DNA of 37,403 nucleotides, taken from Elusimicrobiota bacterium (GTDB taxonomy: Bacteria; Elusimicrobiota; Elusimicrobia; Elusimicrobiales; UBA9959). Every line of letters starts with the position of its first letter. Position 1 is the stretch's first letter. The DNA lies in contig JAJUJA010000007.1 of NCBI GenBank assembly GCA_029267355.1, positions 1 through 37,403 of the forward strand, given 5' to 3'. The notes beneath the pieces are model-generated. The model saw nothing but the letters and a program-made list of their open reading frames with translations, was not told the origin of the DNA and made no database searches. Positions 18,080-27,019 of the stretch are shown in pieces. The position numbers and the translations under genes are program-made.

Positions 18080-20229
18080 AAACAACCAGGAACATTTTAC
18101 GTTACTTTTATCACGGACTGAAATTCCTTTTTATTCTGGCCTGTTTCATAGGCGTTTTTTCATACCTGACATTTTACTATCTGGTAAATCATTATTTTTC
18201 AAGACAGGAAATAAAAGCCATGGTAACAGGTCAGCTTCAGCAGGAGTTTATGAGACCGGCGACCATAGACAGCGTTTTCTTTGACGCCTACGGAAGGATA
18301 CAGATAAAAGGCCTGAAAATATATTCCAAAGACAAGAGCAAATATTTCATATCCTGCTCAAGAATAACCGGAAATTTTTCCCCCTACTCAATGATTTCAG
18401 GCAAGGTCGAAATAAAAAACATAAAGATGATATCGCCTGAAATATTTCTGCGCAGGGACGAGGACGGCAAATGGAGATTTGAAGACATAATAGAGAAATG
18501 GAAAAGCAAAAAAAGCATAGGCGCCATAAGAGTCAACAGCATTTCCGTTGAAGACGGCAACATAACGGTGGATGACATGAAAAACGGGTTGAATCATCAT
18601 TTTGAAAAAATAGATTTTTACGCCGATTTCTCTCAGGATTCTTCCTACTCCAACTTTACCATTTCAACAGAATTTGACAGCGCCTATATTAAAACAAGAA
18701 AAAAGGCTTCCTTTTATCTAAACGCTGATTTTATACGCGCTGGCTCTCTCAAGGACTGTTCTCTGGAAAATATAGAGGCCTCTGTTACGCTGGACGATAA
18801 GATATACTCAGCAAAAGGCGAAATAAAAAATCTTGCCGTCCCGCAGGGCTCGCTGACAGCCGAGTTTCCGTCAACCGACCTTAAAGAGCTGATTTCAATA
18901 AAGGATGAAATATACATACCCAAAACCCAGGCCTGGATAAAATTCTTCTTTACGCCGGATCTCAAAACGTTTAATTTTAATGCCTACTCTCAGAAACTGA
19001 AAACATCCGTCAGCGGCTACTATTCTCTGGGCGATAAAAAGACAGGCTATGATTTCACCTGCAAGGTTGAGAAACTGCCGGCTGAAAAAATAAGAGTTAC
19101 CCTCGCTCCCTATATAAAGAATCCGGCGGGGCTTCTTGACCTGGACATGAGATTCCTTAAGAAAGACGGCGAAAAAAAATGGAACATAAGCGCTTTTTTT
19201 TATGACTCCTCATTTTCAGACCTTGAGAATATAGCCCGCTTTTCAAAAATAAAAGGCAAACTGATACTCAATGACTCATTCAAAGCTTTAAATGTGCTTG
19301 AAGGAGAGGCCGGCGCCGGCAAGTACAAATTCAACAGAATAAACTTCAAGTGGGAGTCGCAGGGAATCAAGGAAAATTTTTATGGTTCTGCGCTTTTTGA
19401 AGGCAAAAAAACGGTTTTTAAGGGAACTATAAAAAACAATGAAAAGCCGGAAAGAAGCGGAGAGTTTTCAATATACTCTCAAAAAGCCGATATTCAGGAA
19501 ATTTCTGGAATGCTGTTTTATATAGCTGAGGCAAAGAAGAAGGCAAATTTAAAGAAGAATTCCGGCAAATATAATTTTATAGGCAAAAAGATGGATATTT
19601 ATTTTTACTCAGATAACTTTGAAAACGCCTACGGCCGCGCCGAAAAAGTATTTTTTCAGGGAATTTTTTCCTCTTTTTCCCCGGACTTCAAGCATATAAC
19701 AGGAGACTTTGCCCTTAAGGCTGAGAAGGGCACGTTTTCAGATGTTCAGGCCAATGCTGAAAAAAACGGCATCTACAATCTTATATCTCTGCCTATTACC
19801 ACTATATACAAGATGAACAGGGCCGGCGTATTCAAGCTTGACTCGCATATAAAAAACATAGATTTTTCGCAGGTCGGCGCGGATTGTTCCCTAAATAATG
19901 GTAAAATAGTATTGAGAAGCTTCTATATAGACGGCAAGGACTTTATGGCTCACACTAGAGGCGAGATGGACTTTCTGGAAGAAAAAACTGATCTTTATGT
20001 GTATGTGCTTAACAACAAATTCAACGCCATGGGCGGCTTGCCGGAGGCCCTTACAGACGCCAAGGGAAGGCCTGCTCTGGCTTTCAGATTAAAAGGCAAA
20101 TTTAAAAACAATGCAGCAAAAATTTTAGACCCGAACGACAATCCTGATATAATAAGAAAGGCCGTTGAAAACGGAGTGAATATCAGAAAGGATAAGTTTT
20201 TATTTTCGGAGGGAAAATGGCAAAAATGA
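18076..20229 (+). CDS. AsmA-like membrane-anchored protein
   Basis: 717 aa; GTG start overlapping the upstream stop; N-terminal TM, early IKGLKIYSKDKSKYFISCSRITGNFSPYSMISGKVEIKNIKMISPEIFLRRDEDGKWRFEDII, AsmA-type C-terminal layout. Confidence 0.7.
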   Translation: MKTTRNILRYFYHGLKFLFILACFIGVFSYLTFYYLVNHYFSRQEIKAMVTGQLQQEFMRPATIDSVFFDAYGRIQIKGLKIYSKDKSKYFISCSRITGNFSPYSMISGKVEIKNIKMISPEIFLRRDEDGKWRFEDIIEKWKSKKSIGAIRVNSISVEDGNITVDDMKNGLNHHFEKIDFYADFSQDSSYSNFTISTEFDSAYIKTRKKASFYLNADFIRAGSLKDCSLENIEASVTLDDKIYSAKGEIKNLAVPQGSLTAEFPSTDLKELISIKDEIYIPKTQAWIKFFFTPDLKTFNFNAYSQKLKTSVSGYYSLGDKKTGYDFTCKVEKLPAEKIRVTLAPYIKNPAGLLDLDMRFLKKDGEKKWNISAFFYDSSFSDLENIARFSKIKGKLILNDSFKALNVLEGEAGAGKYKFNRINFKWESQGIKENFYGSALFEGKKTVFKGTIKNNEKPERSGEFSIYSQKADIQEISGMLFYIAEAKKKANLKKNSGKYNFIGKKMDIYFYSDNFENAYGRAEKVFFQGIFSSFSPDFKHITGDFALKAEKGTFSDVQANAEKNGIYNLISLPITTIYKMNRAGVFKLDSHIKNIDFSQVGADCSLNNGKIVLRSFYIDGKDFMAHTRGEMDFLEEKTDLYVYVLNNKFNAMGGLPEALTDAKGRPALAFRLKGKFKNNAAKILDPNDNPDIIRKAVENGVNIRKDKFLFSEGKWQK

Positions 20230-20792
20230 AATTCGACATAGTTTCGGTGCTGGAAGAACACGGCGCTATACTTTCGGGGCATTTCCAGCTTCCTAACGGT
20301 TTCCACTCTCAAACTTATATACAAACTTCAGCGGTGCTGCAATACCCGCATATAGCGCAGAAAATAGCCAAGGAAATGGCGGAGAAATTCCCTCAGGAAG
20401 TTAATGTCGTAATATCATCATCGCCGGCTTCTCTCGCTCTTGGACAGGAGATAGCGAGAATAAAAAAGGCAAGGTCTATCTTTGCGGAAAGGTCCAACGG
20501 GGTGACTGTTCTTAAGCGCGATTTTAAAATAAATGAAGGCGAAAAAGTGCTGGTCGTTGACGATGTCTTTAATACGGGAAAACTCTGCAATGAGGCGATC
20601 TCTCTGGCCAGAAACTTCAAGGCCAAGGTCATAGGCATAGCCGCAATAGTAGACCGCTCTGACGGAGAGCCGACCGTATCCGTTCCTCTCAGGGCGCTTA
20701 TATCCTATCCGCTTGAGCTTTATCATCCGGATAACTGCCCGATGTGCGCTCAAAAAATTCCACTGACGGTAATACAGAGCAATAACAGGTGA
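20217..20792 (+). CDS. pyrE: Orotate phosphoribosyltransferase
   Basis: 191 aa; EEHGAILSGHFQLPNGFHSQTYIQTSAVLQYP; PRPP-binding VLVVDDVFNTGK. Confidence 0.93.
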   Translation: MAKMKFDIVSVLEEHGAILSGHFQLPNGFHSQTYIQTSAVLQYPHIAQKIAKEMAEKFPQEVNVVISSSPASLALGQEIARIKKARSIFAERSNGVTVLKRDFKINEGEKVLVVDDVFNTGKLCNEAISLARNFKAKVIGIAAIVDRSDGEPTVSVPLRALISYPLELYHPDNCPMCAQKIPLTVIQSNNR

Positions 20793-20793
20793 T

Positions 20794-21573
20794 ATGAAAG
20801 CATCTCATATCGCTTTAATAAGCGATTTTGGAACCAATGACCCTTTTGTAGCCGCCATGAAAGGCGTTATTCTGTCAAAAAATCCGAAAGTTTCAATAAT
20901 AGATATAACTCACAATATCCCGCCTCAGGATATTAAAACTTGCGCTTTTTACCTTATGGTAACGCTTGAGTATATGCCCAAGAACACGCTTTTTCTGGCC
21001 GTGGTTGACCCGTATGTCGGGACAGGAAGAGCTTCTCTTTGGATAAAGACAAAAAATTACCAGTTCATAACTCCAGACAACGGGATAATAAGCTGGATAG
21101 AAGAAAAGGAAAAAATAGAGCAGGCAAGAGCCCTGAACAATTCCTCAATGTTTCTTGAAAAAATAAGCATGACCTTCCACGGCAGAGACATACTGGCTCC
21201 TGCCGCTGCTGTCATAGCAAAAGGCATAAGGGAAGAAAAGATAGGCCCTGTTTTCCCGCATTATAGGAAGTTTCCATATCCCCACCCGCAAAGGACCGGC
21301 AATAAGGTAAGCGGAGAAGTCATAGCCATAGATCATTTCGGCAATGCCATAACGAACATAACAAGGGAATACATAACTATAAATTCGGTTTTTACGCTGG
21401 CCGGCAAAACAATTATCGGTCTGAAACCCAATTATGCTTCAGTTGAGGAAAAAACGCCTTTGTGTCTCATCGGCGCTTATGATTTCCTGGAATTCTCGGT
21501 AAGAAACGGCAGTTTCTCAAAGCAGTATAATGTAAAAAGCGGCGACAAGGTAGAAGCGATAGTTGAGATTTGA
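20794..21573 (+). CDS. SAM hydroxide adenosyltransferase (DUF62 family)
   Basis: 259 aa; ALISDFGTNDPFVAAMKGVIL, DITHNIPPQDIKTCAFYL, VDPYVGTGR, PDNGIISW, DHFGNAITNI. Confidence 0.92.
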   Translation: MKASHIALISDFGTNDPFVAAMKGVILSKNPKVSIIDITHNIPPQDIKTCAFYLMVTLEYMPKNTLFLAVVDPYVGTGRASLWIKTKNYQFITPDNGIISWIEEKEKIEQARALNNSSMFLEKISMTFHGRDILAPAAAVIAKGIREEKIGPVFPHYRKFPYPHPQRTGNKVSGEVIAIDHFGNAITNITREYITINSVFTLAGKTIIGLKPNYASVEEKTPLCLIGAYDFLEFSVRNGSFSKQYNVKSGDKVEAIVEI

Positions 21574-21639
21574 CAAGCGCCGTATTGCCATTAAACCCCA
21601 AAATTTTGTTTAATACTATTATCGGCTAATAGCCGTGTT

Positions 21640-21711
21640 GCCGCGGTAGCTCAGTGGTAGAGCACTGGTCTGAAAAACCAGGTGTCGTTGGTTCGATCCC
21701 AACCCGCGGCA
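21640..21711 (+). tRNA. tRNA-Phe (GAA)
   Basis: Cloverleaf: GCCGCGG...CCGCGGC acceptor + A discriminator, anticodon arm CTGGT-CTGAAAA-ACCAG, TPsiC GGTTCGATCCC; 3' CCA not encoded. Confidence 0.96.
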
Positions 21712-21725
21712 ACTTTAATTTTCTT

Positions 21726-22091
21726 ATGGAACACAAGATTCTTATAGCAGATGACGACTCGGACATGCTTGATCTTTTGTCTGAGATGCTTTCCGGCGAG
21801 GGCTATCTGGTCATTAAAGCCGGCGACGGAGATGAAGCTATTTTGAAAGCAAAAAAAGAGCTTCCTTCTCTTATAATGCTGGATATACATATGCCTAATA
21901 AAAACGGCATACAAACCCTGAAAGAAATTAAATCAGATCCCATGTTAAAAAGTATCCCCGTCATTATGCTGACGGTGGAAGGAAGCCCATCGGACATACA
22001 GCATTGCATGATTTACGGCGCCAATACCTATATAACAAAACCGGCAAAAAAAGAAGACATACTTAAAACGGTAAAAAACCAGCTTATATAA
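21726..22091 (+). CDS. Single-domain response regulator receiver protein
   Basis: Longest ORF starts at 21654 inside the tRNA; MEHKILIADDDSDMLDLL at 21726 is the plausible start; SLIMLDIHMPNKNG; YITKPAKKED. Confidence 0.88.
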   Translation: MEHKILIADDDSDMLDLLSEMLSGEGYLVIKAGDGDEAILKAKKELPSLIMLDIHMPNKNGIQTLKEIKSDPMLKSIPVIMLTVEGSPSDIQHCMIYGANTYITKPAKKEDILKTVKNQLI

Positions 22092-23269
22092 TGGAAACTC
22101 TCAAGCTTAAAAATCCGTTCAATAACCGGCTCAAGGGCGGGCATTGGTGGATTTTTTCAAATGAGCTTGAAAAAGTCAGAACCGACATAAAGCCCGGGGA
22201 GATATGCCGCTTTGAATATTCTTCAGGCGCGCCTTGCGGCATCGGTTTTTTTAATCCGCACAGTCTTATAAGCGGCAGACTGCTTATAAAAAACTCATAC
22301 TCTCTTGACGAAAACTTCGTAAAAGACAGAATAGCCGCGGCCTTTGAATACAGAAAATCTCTTGGGCTTGAAAAATATTGCAGACTATTCTTTGGCGAAT
22401 CGGACTTCATAGGCGGCCTTGTCATAGACAGATACGGCGATGTCTTTTGCGTTCAGCTCATTTCCGCAGGAGCCGACCTTTTAAGCGAAAAGATTGTAAA
22501 AGCTATCAATGAGCTTTTTTCCCCAAAAGCCGTTATAGTAAAAAGAGACCATCAATACAGGCATCTTGAAGGCATTGAAAAAAAAGAAGAAGAAATACAC
22601 GGCAAACTGCCCAAAAAAGTAGTTATAGAAGAAAACGGCTGCAAATATCATGTAGATTTGGCCGCAGGACAGAAAACCGGCTGGTATTTTGATCAAAGAG
22701 AAAACAGAGAATTTCTGTCGCCCTTTTTCAAAGGGAGAAAAGTGCTGGACCTCTACTGCTACACCGGCTCCTTTTCAATACTTGCCGCTAAAAGCGGCGC
22801 TGAAATAGTCTGGGGCGTTGATTCAAGCGAAAAAGCCGTAGAGCTGGCTAGAGAAAACGTCAAACTGAACAAATTGAATGAAGATAAAGTAATTTTTGAG
22901 AAATCAGACGCGGAAAAAATGCTTTCAGCGCTGGAAAACGGCGAACTGCCGGAAAAGCCGGATTTTATACTTCTGGACCCTCCAAATTTTATAAGAAGCA
23001 AAAAAAATTCAGCTCAGGCAGAAAAGCTTTATGCCAGGCTTCTTTCCAAGGCCTTAAAAGCCCTGCCCTCGGGCGGATATGCCGCATTTTCAACCTGTTC
23101 ACAGCATATTTCCCCTTTTACCTTTGAGGAGATAATAAAAAACGCCGCAGCCATAGCTTCCAGAAAAACTTTTCTGCTTGAAAGAAGATATCAGTCAAAA
23201 GACCATCCCATACTGGCCGGAATGGAAGAAACCAGATACCTTAATTTTTCTCTCTTAAAGGTCAGATAG
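22091..23269 (+). CDS. Class I rRNA (cytosine-C5) methyltransferase, RlmI-like (PUA + SAM-MTase)
   Basis: 392 aa; PFNNRLKGGHWWIFSNELEKV, DLAAGQKTGWYFDQRENREFLSPFFKGRKVLDLYCYTGSFSILAAKSGA, DFILLDPPNF, FSTCSQHI. Confidence 0.92.
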   Translation: METLKLKNPFNNRLKGGHWWIFSNELEKVRTDIKPGEICRFEYSSGAPCGIGFFNPHSLISGRLLIKNSYSLDENFVKDRIAAAFEYRKSLGLEKYCRLFFGESDFIGGLVIDRYGDVFCVQLISAGADLLSEKIVKAINELFSPKAVIVKRDHQYRHLEGIEKKEEEIHGKLPKKVVIEENGCKYHVDLAAGQKTGWYFDQRENREFLSPFFKGRKVLDLYCYTGSFSILAAKSGAEIVWGVDSSEKAVELARENVKLNKLNEDKVIFEKSDAEKMLSALENGELPEKPDFILLDPPNFIRSKKNSAQAEKLYARLLSKALKALPSGGYAAFSTCSQHISPFTFEEIIKNAAAIASRKTFLLERRYQSKDHPILAGMEETRYLNFSLLKVR

Positions 23270-23366
23270 AACTCATCTGGGCCTTTTGGCCCTTGCCGGT
23301 CAATCCGCAAAAGGTAGAATATAATTATAATTATGCCGTTTTACTCATCAAAATTCGGAGAAATCT

Positions 23367-24602
23367 ATGAATAAACAAACTTCCCTGATCCCGCTGTTTT
23401 TATTGACAATGTTTTCAGTCTCTTTCTCAGCCGATATTTCCAAGCCTTTGCCGAACTGGATAGATCCCAACAGGGAAACGCCTGACGGGAAAGGCCCCTT
23501 TCTCCTTGATAGAAGGCTCGCCGTGCCGGCAAGTTTCAGAATTCCCGCGGAATATGAACCGGTATCTGCGGTGGTCCTTTCATGGGCGGGATATACAGAT
23601 ATGCTGGCCAAAATAGCAAGAGCTGCCTGCGTCAACGGAAAAGCCTCTGTGTGGATAAATGCCGCGCCGCAATCAATAAGCGGGCTTGATTCACAATGCT
23701 GGCAAAAAATACCGGCTCCTGTGGACACCGTCTGGGTCAGAGATTACGGTCCTTTCGGCCTTTCAGATGCCGGCACAAAACCCGGCATAGTTGATACTGT
23801 TTACAGGCATTATCAGTACAGGAGAAATGATGACGCTATTCCCATGGCGGTCGGCAAAGCCAAAAATATACCCGTCTATCAAACCGAGTTGATACTGGAC
23901 GGCGGGAATTTTATGGTGGATTCATACGGCAATCTGTTCATGACTGAAAGAACATACATCTGGAACTCAGGGATGAGCAAAGAGCAGGTTGATGAAGAGT
24001 TGAAAAAAGCTTTCAAGGTAAAAAATATATATGTCTTTGAATATGCCGGCTTTCCAAAGGAGCCCAAAGACGGCACAGGACACATAGATATGTTTATGAA
24101 GCTCTTAAATGACCATACGGTACTTATCGCCATAGCCGAACAGGAGCCCTTTAAGAGCAATTCTCAAAAAGCAATTAATTTTTTCAAAAACAAAACAGCT
24201 CCGGACGGACATCCTTACAAAGTTATAACTGTCAAGGGCTGGTATGAAGACTCCGGCTGGAGCGGCGGAACATGGTACACTTATACGAATTCCCTGATAG
24301 TTAATTCAACGGTCATAATGCCGGCCTACTCAGGCCATGATCAGGAAAATGCGGCCGCCGAAAATGCCTATAAGCAGGGCATACCCGGCGTGACTGTGGT
24401 GCAGGTAAATTCCGACGATTCCATAGTTTCAGGCGGCTCCATACACTGCGTAACGCAAACAATACCAAGGTATTCGGCAAAATCTGTTCCCCCTTCGATT
24501 TTGCTCAATAATCCTGAAGGCGAAGCTTACGATATGCAGCCTGAAATAGGAGAGTTTTCCCAATCAGAGCTTTTGAGAAAATTGACGGAATTTAAATTCT
24601 AA
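23367..24602 (+). CDS. Exported agmatine deiminase / bacterial peptidylarginine deiminase family protein
   Basis: 411 aa; signal peptide MNKQTSLIPLFLLTMFSVSFSA; WVRDYGPFG, LDGGNFMVDSYGN, GTGHIDMFMK, GGSIHCVTQTIP (catalytic Cys context). Confidence 0.88.
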   Translation: MNKQTSLIPLFLLTMFSVSFSADISKPLPNWIDPNRETPDGKGPFLLDRRLAVPASFRIPAEYEPVSAVVLSWAGYTDMLAKIARAACVNGKASVWINAAPQSISGLDSQCWQKIPAPVDTVWVRDYGPFGLSDAGTKPGIVDTVYRHYQYRRNDDAIPMAVGKAKNIPVYQTELILDGGNFMVDSYGNLFMTERTYIWNSGMSKEQVDEELKKAFKVKNIYVFEYAGFPKEPKDGTGHIDMFMKLLNDHTVLIAIAEQEPFKSNSQKAINFFKNKTAPDGHPYKVITVKGWYEDSGWSGGTWYTYTNSLIVNSTVIMPAYSGHDQENAAAENAYKQGIPGVTVVQVNSDDSIVSGGSIHCVTQTIPRYSAKSVPPSILLNNPEGEAYDMQPEIGEFSQSELLRKLTEFKF

Positions 24603-25618
24603 ATTCCAGGATGCTGCAATTTTGACATATTGCCCATAAGGACTTTGTATTCTTCCTGCCCGATATTGTTTTGCCATAAGTTTGATTTCACGGCATAAAT
24701 TTTCAGTAAAGCAAAAACTGCGGCGATGAAAAAAGGAACGATAAAGGGGCTGATTTTTAATGAAGAAACACAATTCCCCAATAAAAGGGATTTTCTTGAA
24801 GAGCATGCCGAAACACACATAAGACAAGACGAGCAGTCATCGGAAAAAACAAAGGCGTTCTTCATGGGATCTATTCTGTGAGGGCATGAAGCCCTGCAGG
24901 CCTGACAGGACGAGCAGGTCTGCTTTTCTCTTTTAATTCTGAAAGGCGAAAAAAAACCGGCCAAAGCCATCAGCGCGCCGTAAGGGCATAAATATCTGCA
25001 CCAGAAGAAATTAAAGAAAAAGCTCAAAATTATAAGAGAAACAATGACTGCCGCGGCAAAAAATGAAATCTTGGCGAAAAAATAATACATCTTTATATCC
25101 GAGATCTTATTGTACGGAGAATCCAAAAAAGAAACGAGCGAAATCAAATCCATGGAGACAAAAATGACATAAACAAAAAAGAAGAGAATGAGATACTTGA
25201 AGGATCTCAAAAAATAATCTAGCGGCCGCGGTATTTCAAAATCTCTTTTCAAAATCAGCTTTCTTAAATTGAGCAGAATTTCAGACAGAAAACCGAAAGG
25301 GCATACCCAGCCGCAAAAAGATTTCGCGGCAAACCATGAAACAAATAAGGCGCCTGCCAGAAAGAAAAATCCAGCCGGATGAGCCCTATGGACTTCTCCG
25401 TAAGAAAGAAAATACCTGATATTCATAAGAGAACTTATAGGCAGGAAGGAGTCAGCTCCAGGCGGTCTTGGAAAAAATTTCCCGGTTTCTAGTGAACTCA
25501 AAAACAGGCGGAACTCATAGCCAGCCCATACTGCCAGAAATGAAAAGGAGCAAAGAGAGATTATTCTCAAAAGCTGAAGCCTATTGAAGTAAAACAGGTA
25601 AAAAGAATTTTTATGCAT
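24599..25618 (-). CDS. NapH-like 4Fe-4S membrane protein
   Basis: 339 aa; several TM helices, CGWVCPFG and CRYLCPYGA motifs, two ferredoxin clusters CSSCQACRASCP and CSSCLMCVSAC. Confidence 0.85.
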   Translation of the reverse strand: MHKNSFYLFYFNRLQLLRIISLCSFSFLAVWAGYEFRLFLSSLETGKFFPRPPGADSFLPISSLMNIRYFLSYGEVHRAHPAGFFFLAGALFVSWFAAKSFCGWVCPFGFLSEILLNLRKLILKRDFEIPRPLDYFLRSFKYLILFFFVYVIFVSMDLISLVSFLDSPYNKISDIKMYYFFAKISFFAAAVIVSLIILSFFFNFFWCRYLCPYGALMALAGFFSPFRIKREKQTCSSCQACRASCPHRIDPMKNAFVFSDDCSSCLMCVSACSSRKSLLLGNCVSSLKISPFIVPFFIAAVFALLKIYAVKSNLWQNNIGQEEYKVLMGNMSKLQHPGI

Positions 25619-25845
25619 TAAAACTCAATATCAAAGCCGGCTTTCAAAAATTCCTCTTTGACTTTCTCAAAAGATATGCCCAGATGTCCGCAGCCTTTGC
25701 GTAAAGTCATGATTTTGGCATGCGTGGCCCTCATAGCCGGATTCTTAACGCCTGCAAAGCCGAGCGAGTACAAAACATCTTCCAAGTGAGGATTTTTCTC
25801 AAGTATCTGATACAAAGTTTCATCGGGATTTATTTTTTTGTTCAT
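25618..25845 (-). CDS. DUF1858-domain small protein
   Basis: 75 aa; INPDETLYQILEKNPHLEDVLYSLGFAGVKNPAMRATHAKIMTLRKGCGHLGI. Confidence 0.8.
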   Translation of the reverse strand: MNKKINPDETLYQILEKNPHLEDVLYSLGFAGVKNPAMRATHAKIMTLRKGCGHLGISFEKVKEEFLKAGFDIEF

Positions 25846-25855
25846 ATTACGCCTC

Positions 25856-27010
25856 TCAATCAGCCAGTCTTTTTTCTCCCTCTATTTTCTTTATTTCCGT
25901 TATATCCTGAGTTACTTCCAGAATTCCCATGAAGGAGCCGAACTCGTCTCTTACCGGGAAATATCTTATGTATATGAGACGCCCTTTCATATTCAGCCAG
26001 AAATCATGCGAATTCCTGAGTCCGTTCTTGAGATCTTCTATAACTTTTTCCACGGCAGGCAAGCTCTGGGGAGGATGACAGTTTTTCACTTCCCGGCCTA
26101 TTACCGAAGGAGACCTTAAAAAAACTCTGTGCGAAGAATTTGAAAAATAAGCAACCTTGCCGCTGGAATCGACAAAAGTTATATCAATGGGCAGACAGTC
26201 AAATATCTTTCTTATCTGCTCAAGGGTGACCCTTCCGGTAGGGAAATTTACAAATCCGCCTTCAAAGCCGCTTTTTGCCGTTTTTTTCTCGATATCTTTG
26301 GCCTCAAAAACCTCGGGCGGCGCTTCTATAAAAGCGTATCCTGAGCCGGAGCTATGCTTGAAAATTTCGCTCCATTGCGAAGAAGACAGCTTTTCCAATG
26401 CCGTGGGGAAAAGAACATTTTCCTCCTTAAATATCATTGATTCTATTTCCTCAAAAAGCGCTGAAAGGCGGGCATTAAAGTCTGCGGAATTTAAAGCTTC
26501 AAAAGCTTTCCTAAAAAGATCCCTTACCTCATTATCCTTGCCCCACATTACTTTTGAAGGACCGAAAAAACCCTGTTTCTCAAGATAAGGGAAAAGTATC
26601 TGCTCCTTTCTCTCATAATGAAGATTAACGCCTTTTTTAAGCTCTTCAAGGCCCGCCTCCACAGCTTTAGCATCCCCTTTTTCAGCGGTCTGTTTCAAAA
26701 GGTTTATTTTCTCCCTTATCTTTGCATTCTCCGCTTTGAACAGATTTACGGGATGAGCCGGATTGGAAGAGTCTGAAACTCTGTTTTCAAACATGCCTTC
26801 AAAAAGCAGAGCGTGCACATTGCAAAATCTCTTTATTTCATCGGGGGGAATGCCCTCGTTTATAAGTTCCTGCTCTATAGCAAACAGCTCGGCTGATTCT
26901 ATATTGCCTATTTTGGAAACCACTTCTTTCTTGGCCTCTTCAAAGGACAGCCCTTGCGAAAGTTTCTTCAAAATCTCCTTTATGAACTCCTTTTTGCTGA
27001 TTCCGCCCAT
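25856..27010 (-). CDS. DUF438 - hemerythrin (HHE) - PAS protein
   Basis: 384 aa; DUF438-like N terminus, HHE segment (HPVNLFKAENAKIREKI...HYERKEQILFPYLEK), C-terminal PAS (LPIDITFVDSSGKVAYFSNSSHRVF...GILEVTQDITEIK). Confidence 0.88.
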   Translation of the reverse strand: MGGISKKEFIKEILKKLSQGLSFEEAKKEVVSKIGNIESAELFAIEQELINEGIPPDEIKRFCNVHALLFEGMFENRVSDSSNPAHPVNLFKAENAKIREKINLLKQTAEKGDAKAVEAGLEELKKGVNLHYERKEQILFPYLEKQGFFGPSKVMWGKDNEVRDLFRKAFEALNSADFNARLSALFEEIESMIFKEENVLFPTALEKLSSSQWSEIFKHSSGSGYAFIEAPPEVFEAKDIEKKTAKSGFEGGFVNFPTGRVTLEQIRKIFDCLPIDITFVDSSGKVAYFSNSSHRVFLRSPSVIGREVKNCHPPQSLPAVEKVIEDLKNGLRNSHDFWLNMKGRLIYIRYFPVRDEFGSFMGILEVTQDITEIKKIEGEKRLAD

Positions 27011-27019
27011 TTAACCTCC

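Noticed and set aside
21654-21725. Upstream extension of the second receiver ORF into the tRNA-Phe gene
   Set aside because: The start lies inside the tRNA; the receiver fold begins at MEHKILIADDD (21726).
23279-23292. GGGCC-TTTT-GGCCC as a terminator after the RlmI-like gene
   Set aside because: Only a 5-bp stem with a 4-nt loop and no proper T-tract; too weak to call.
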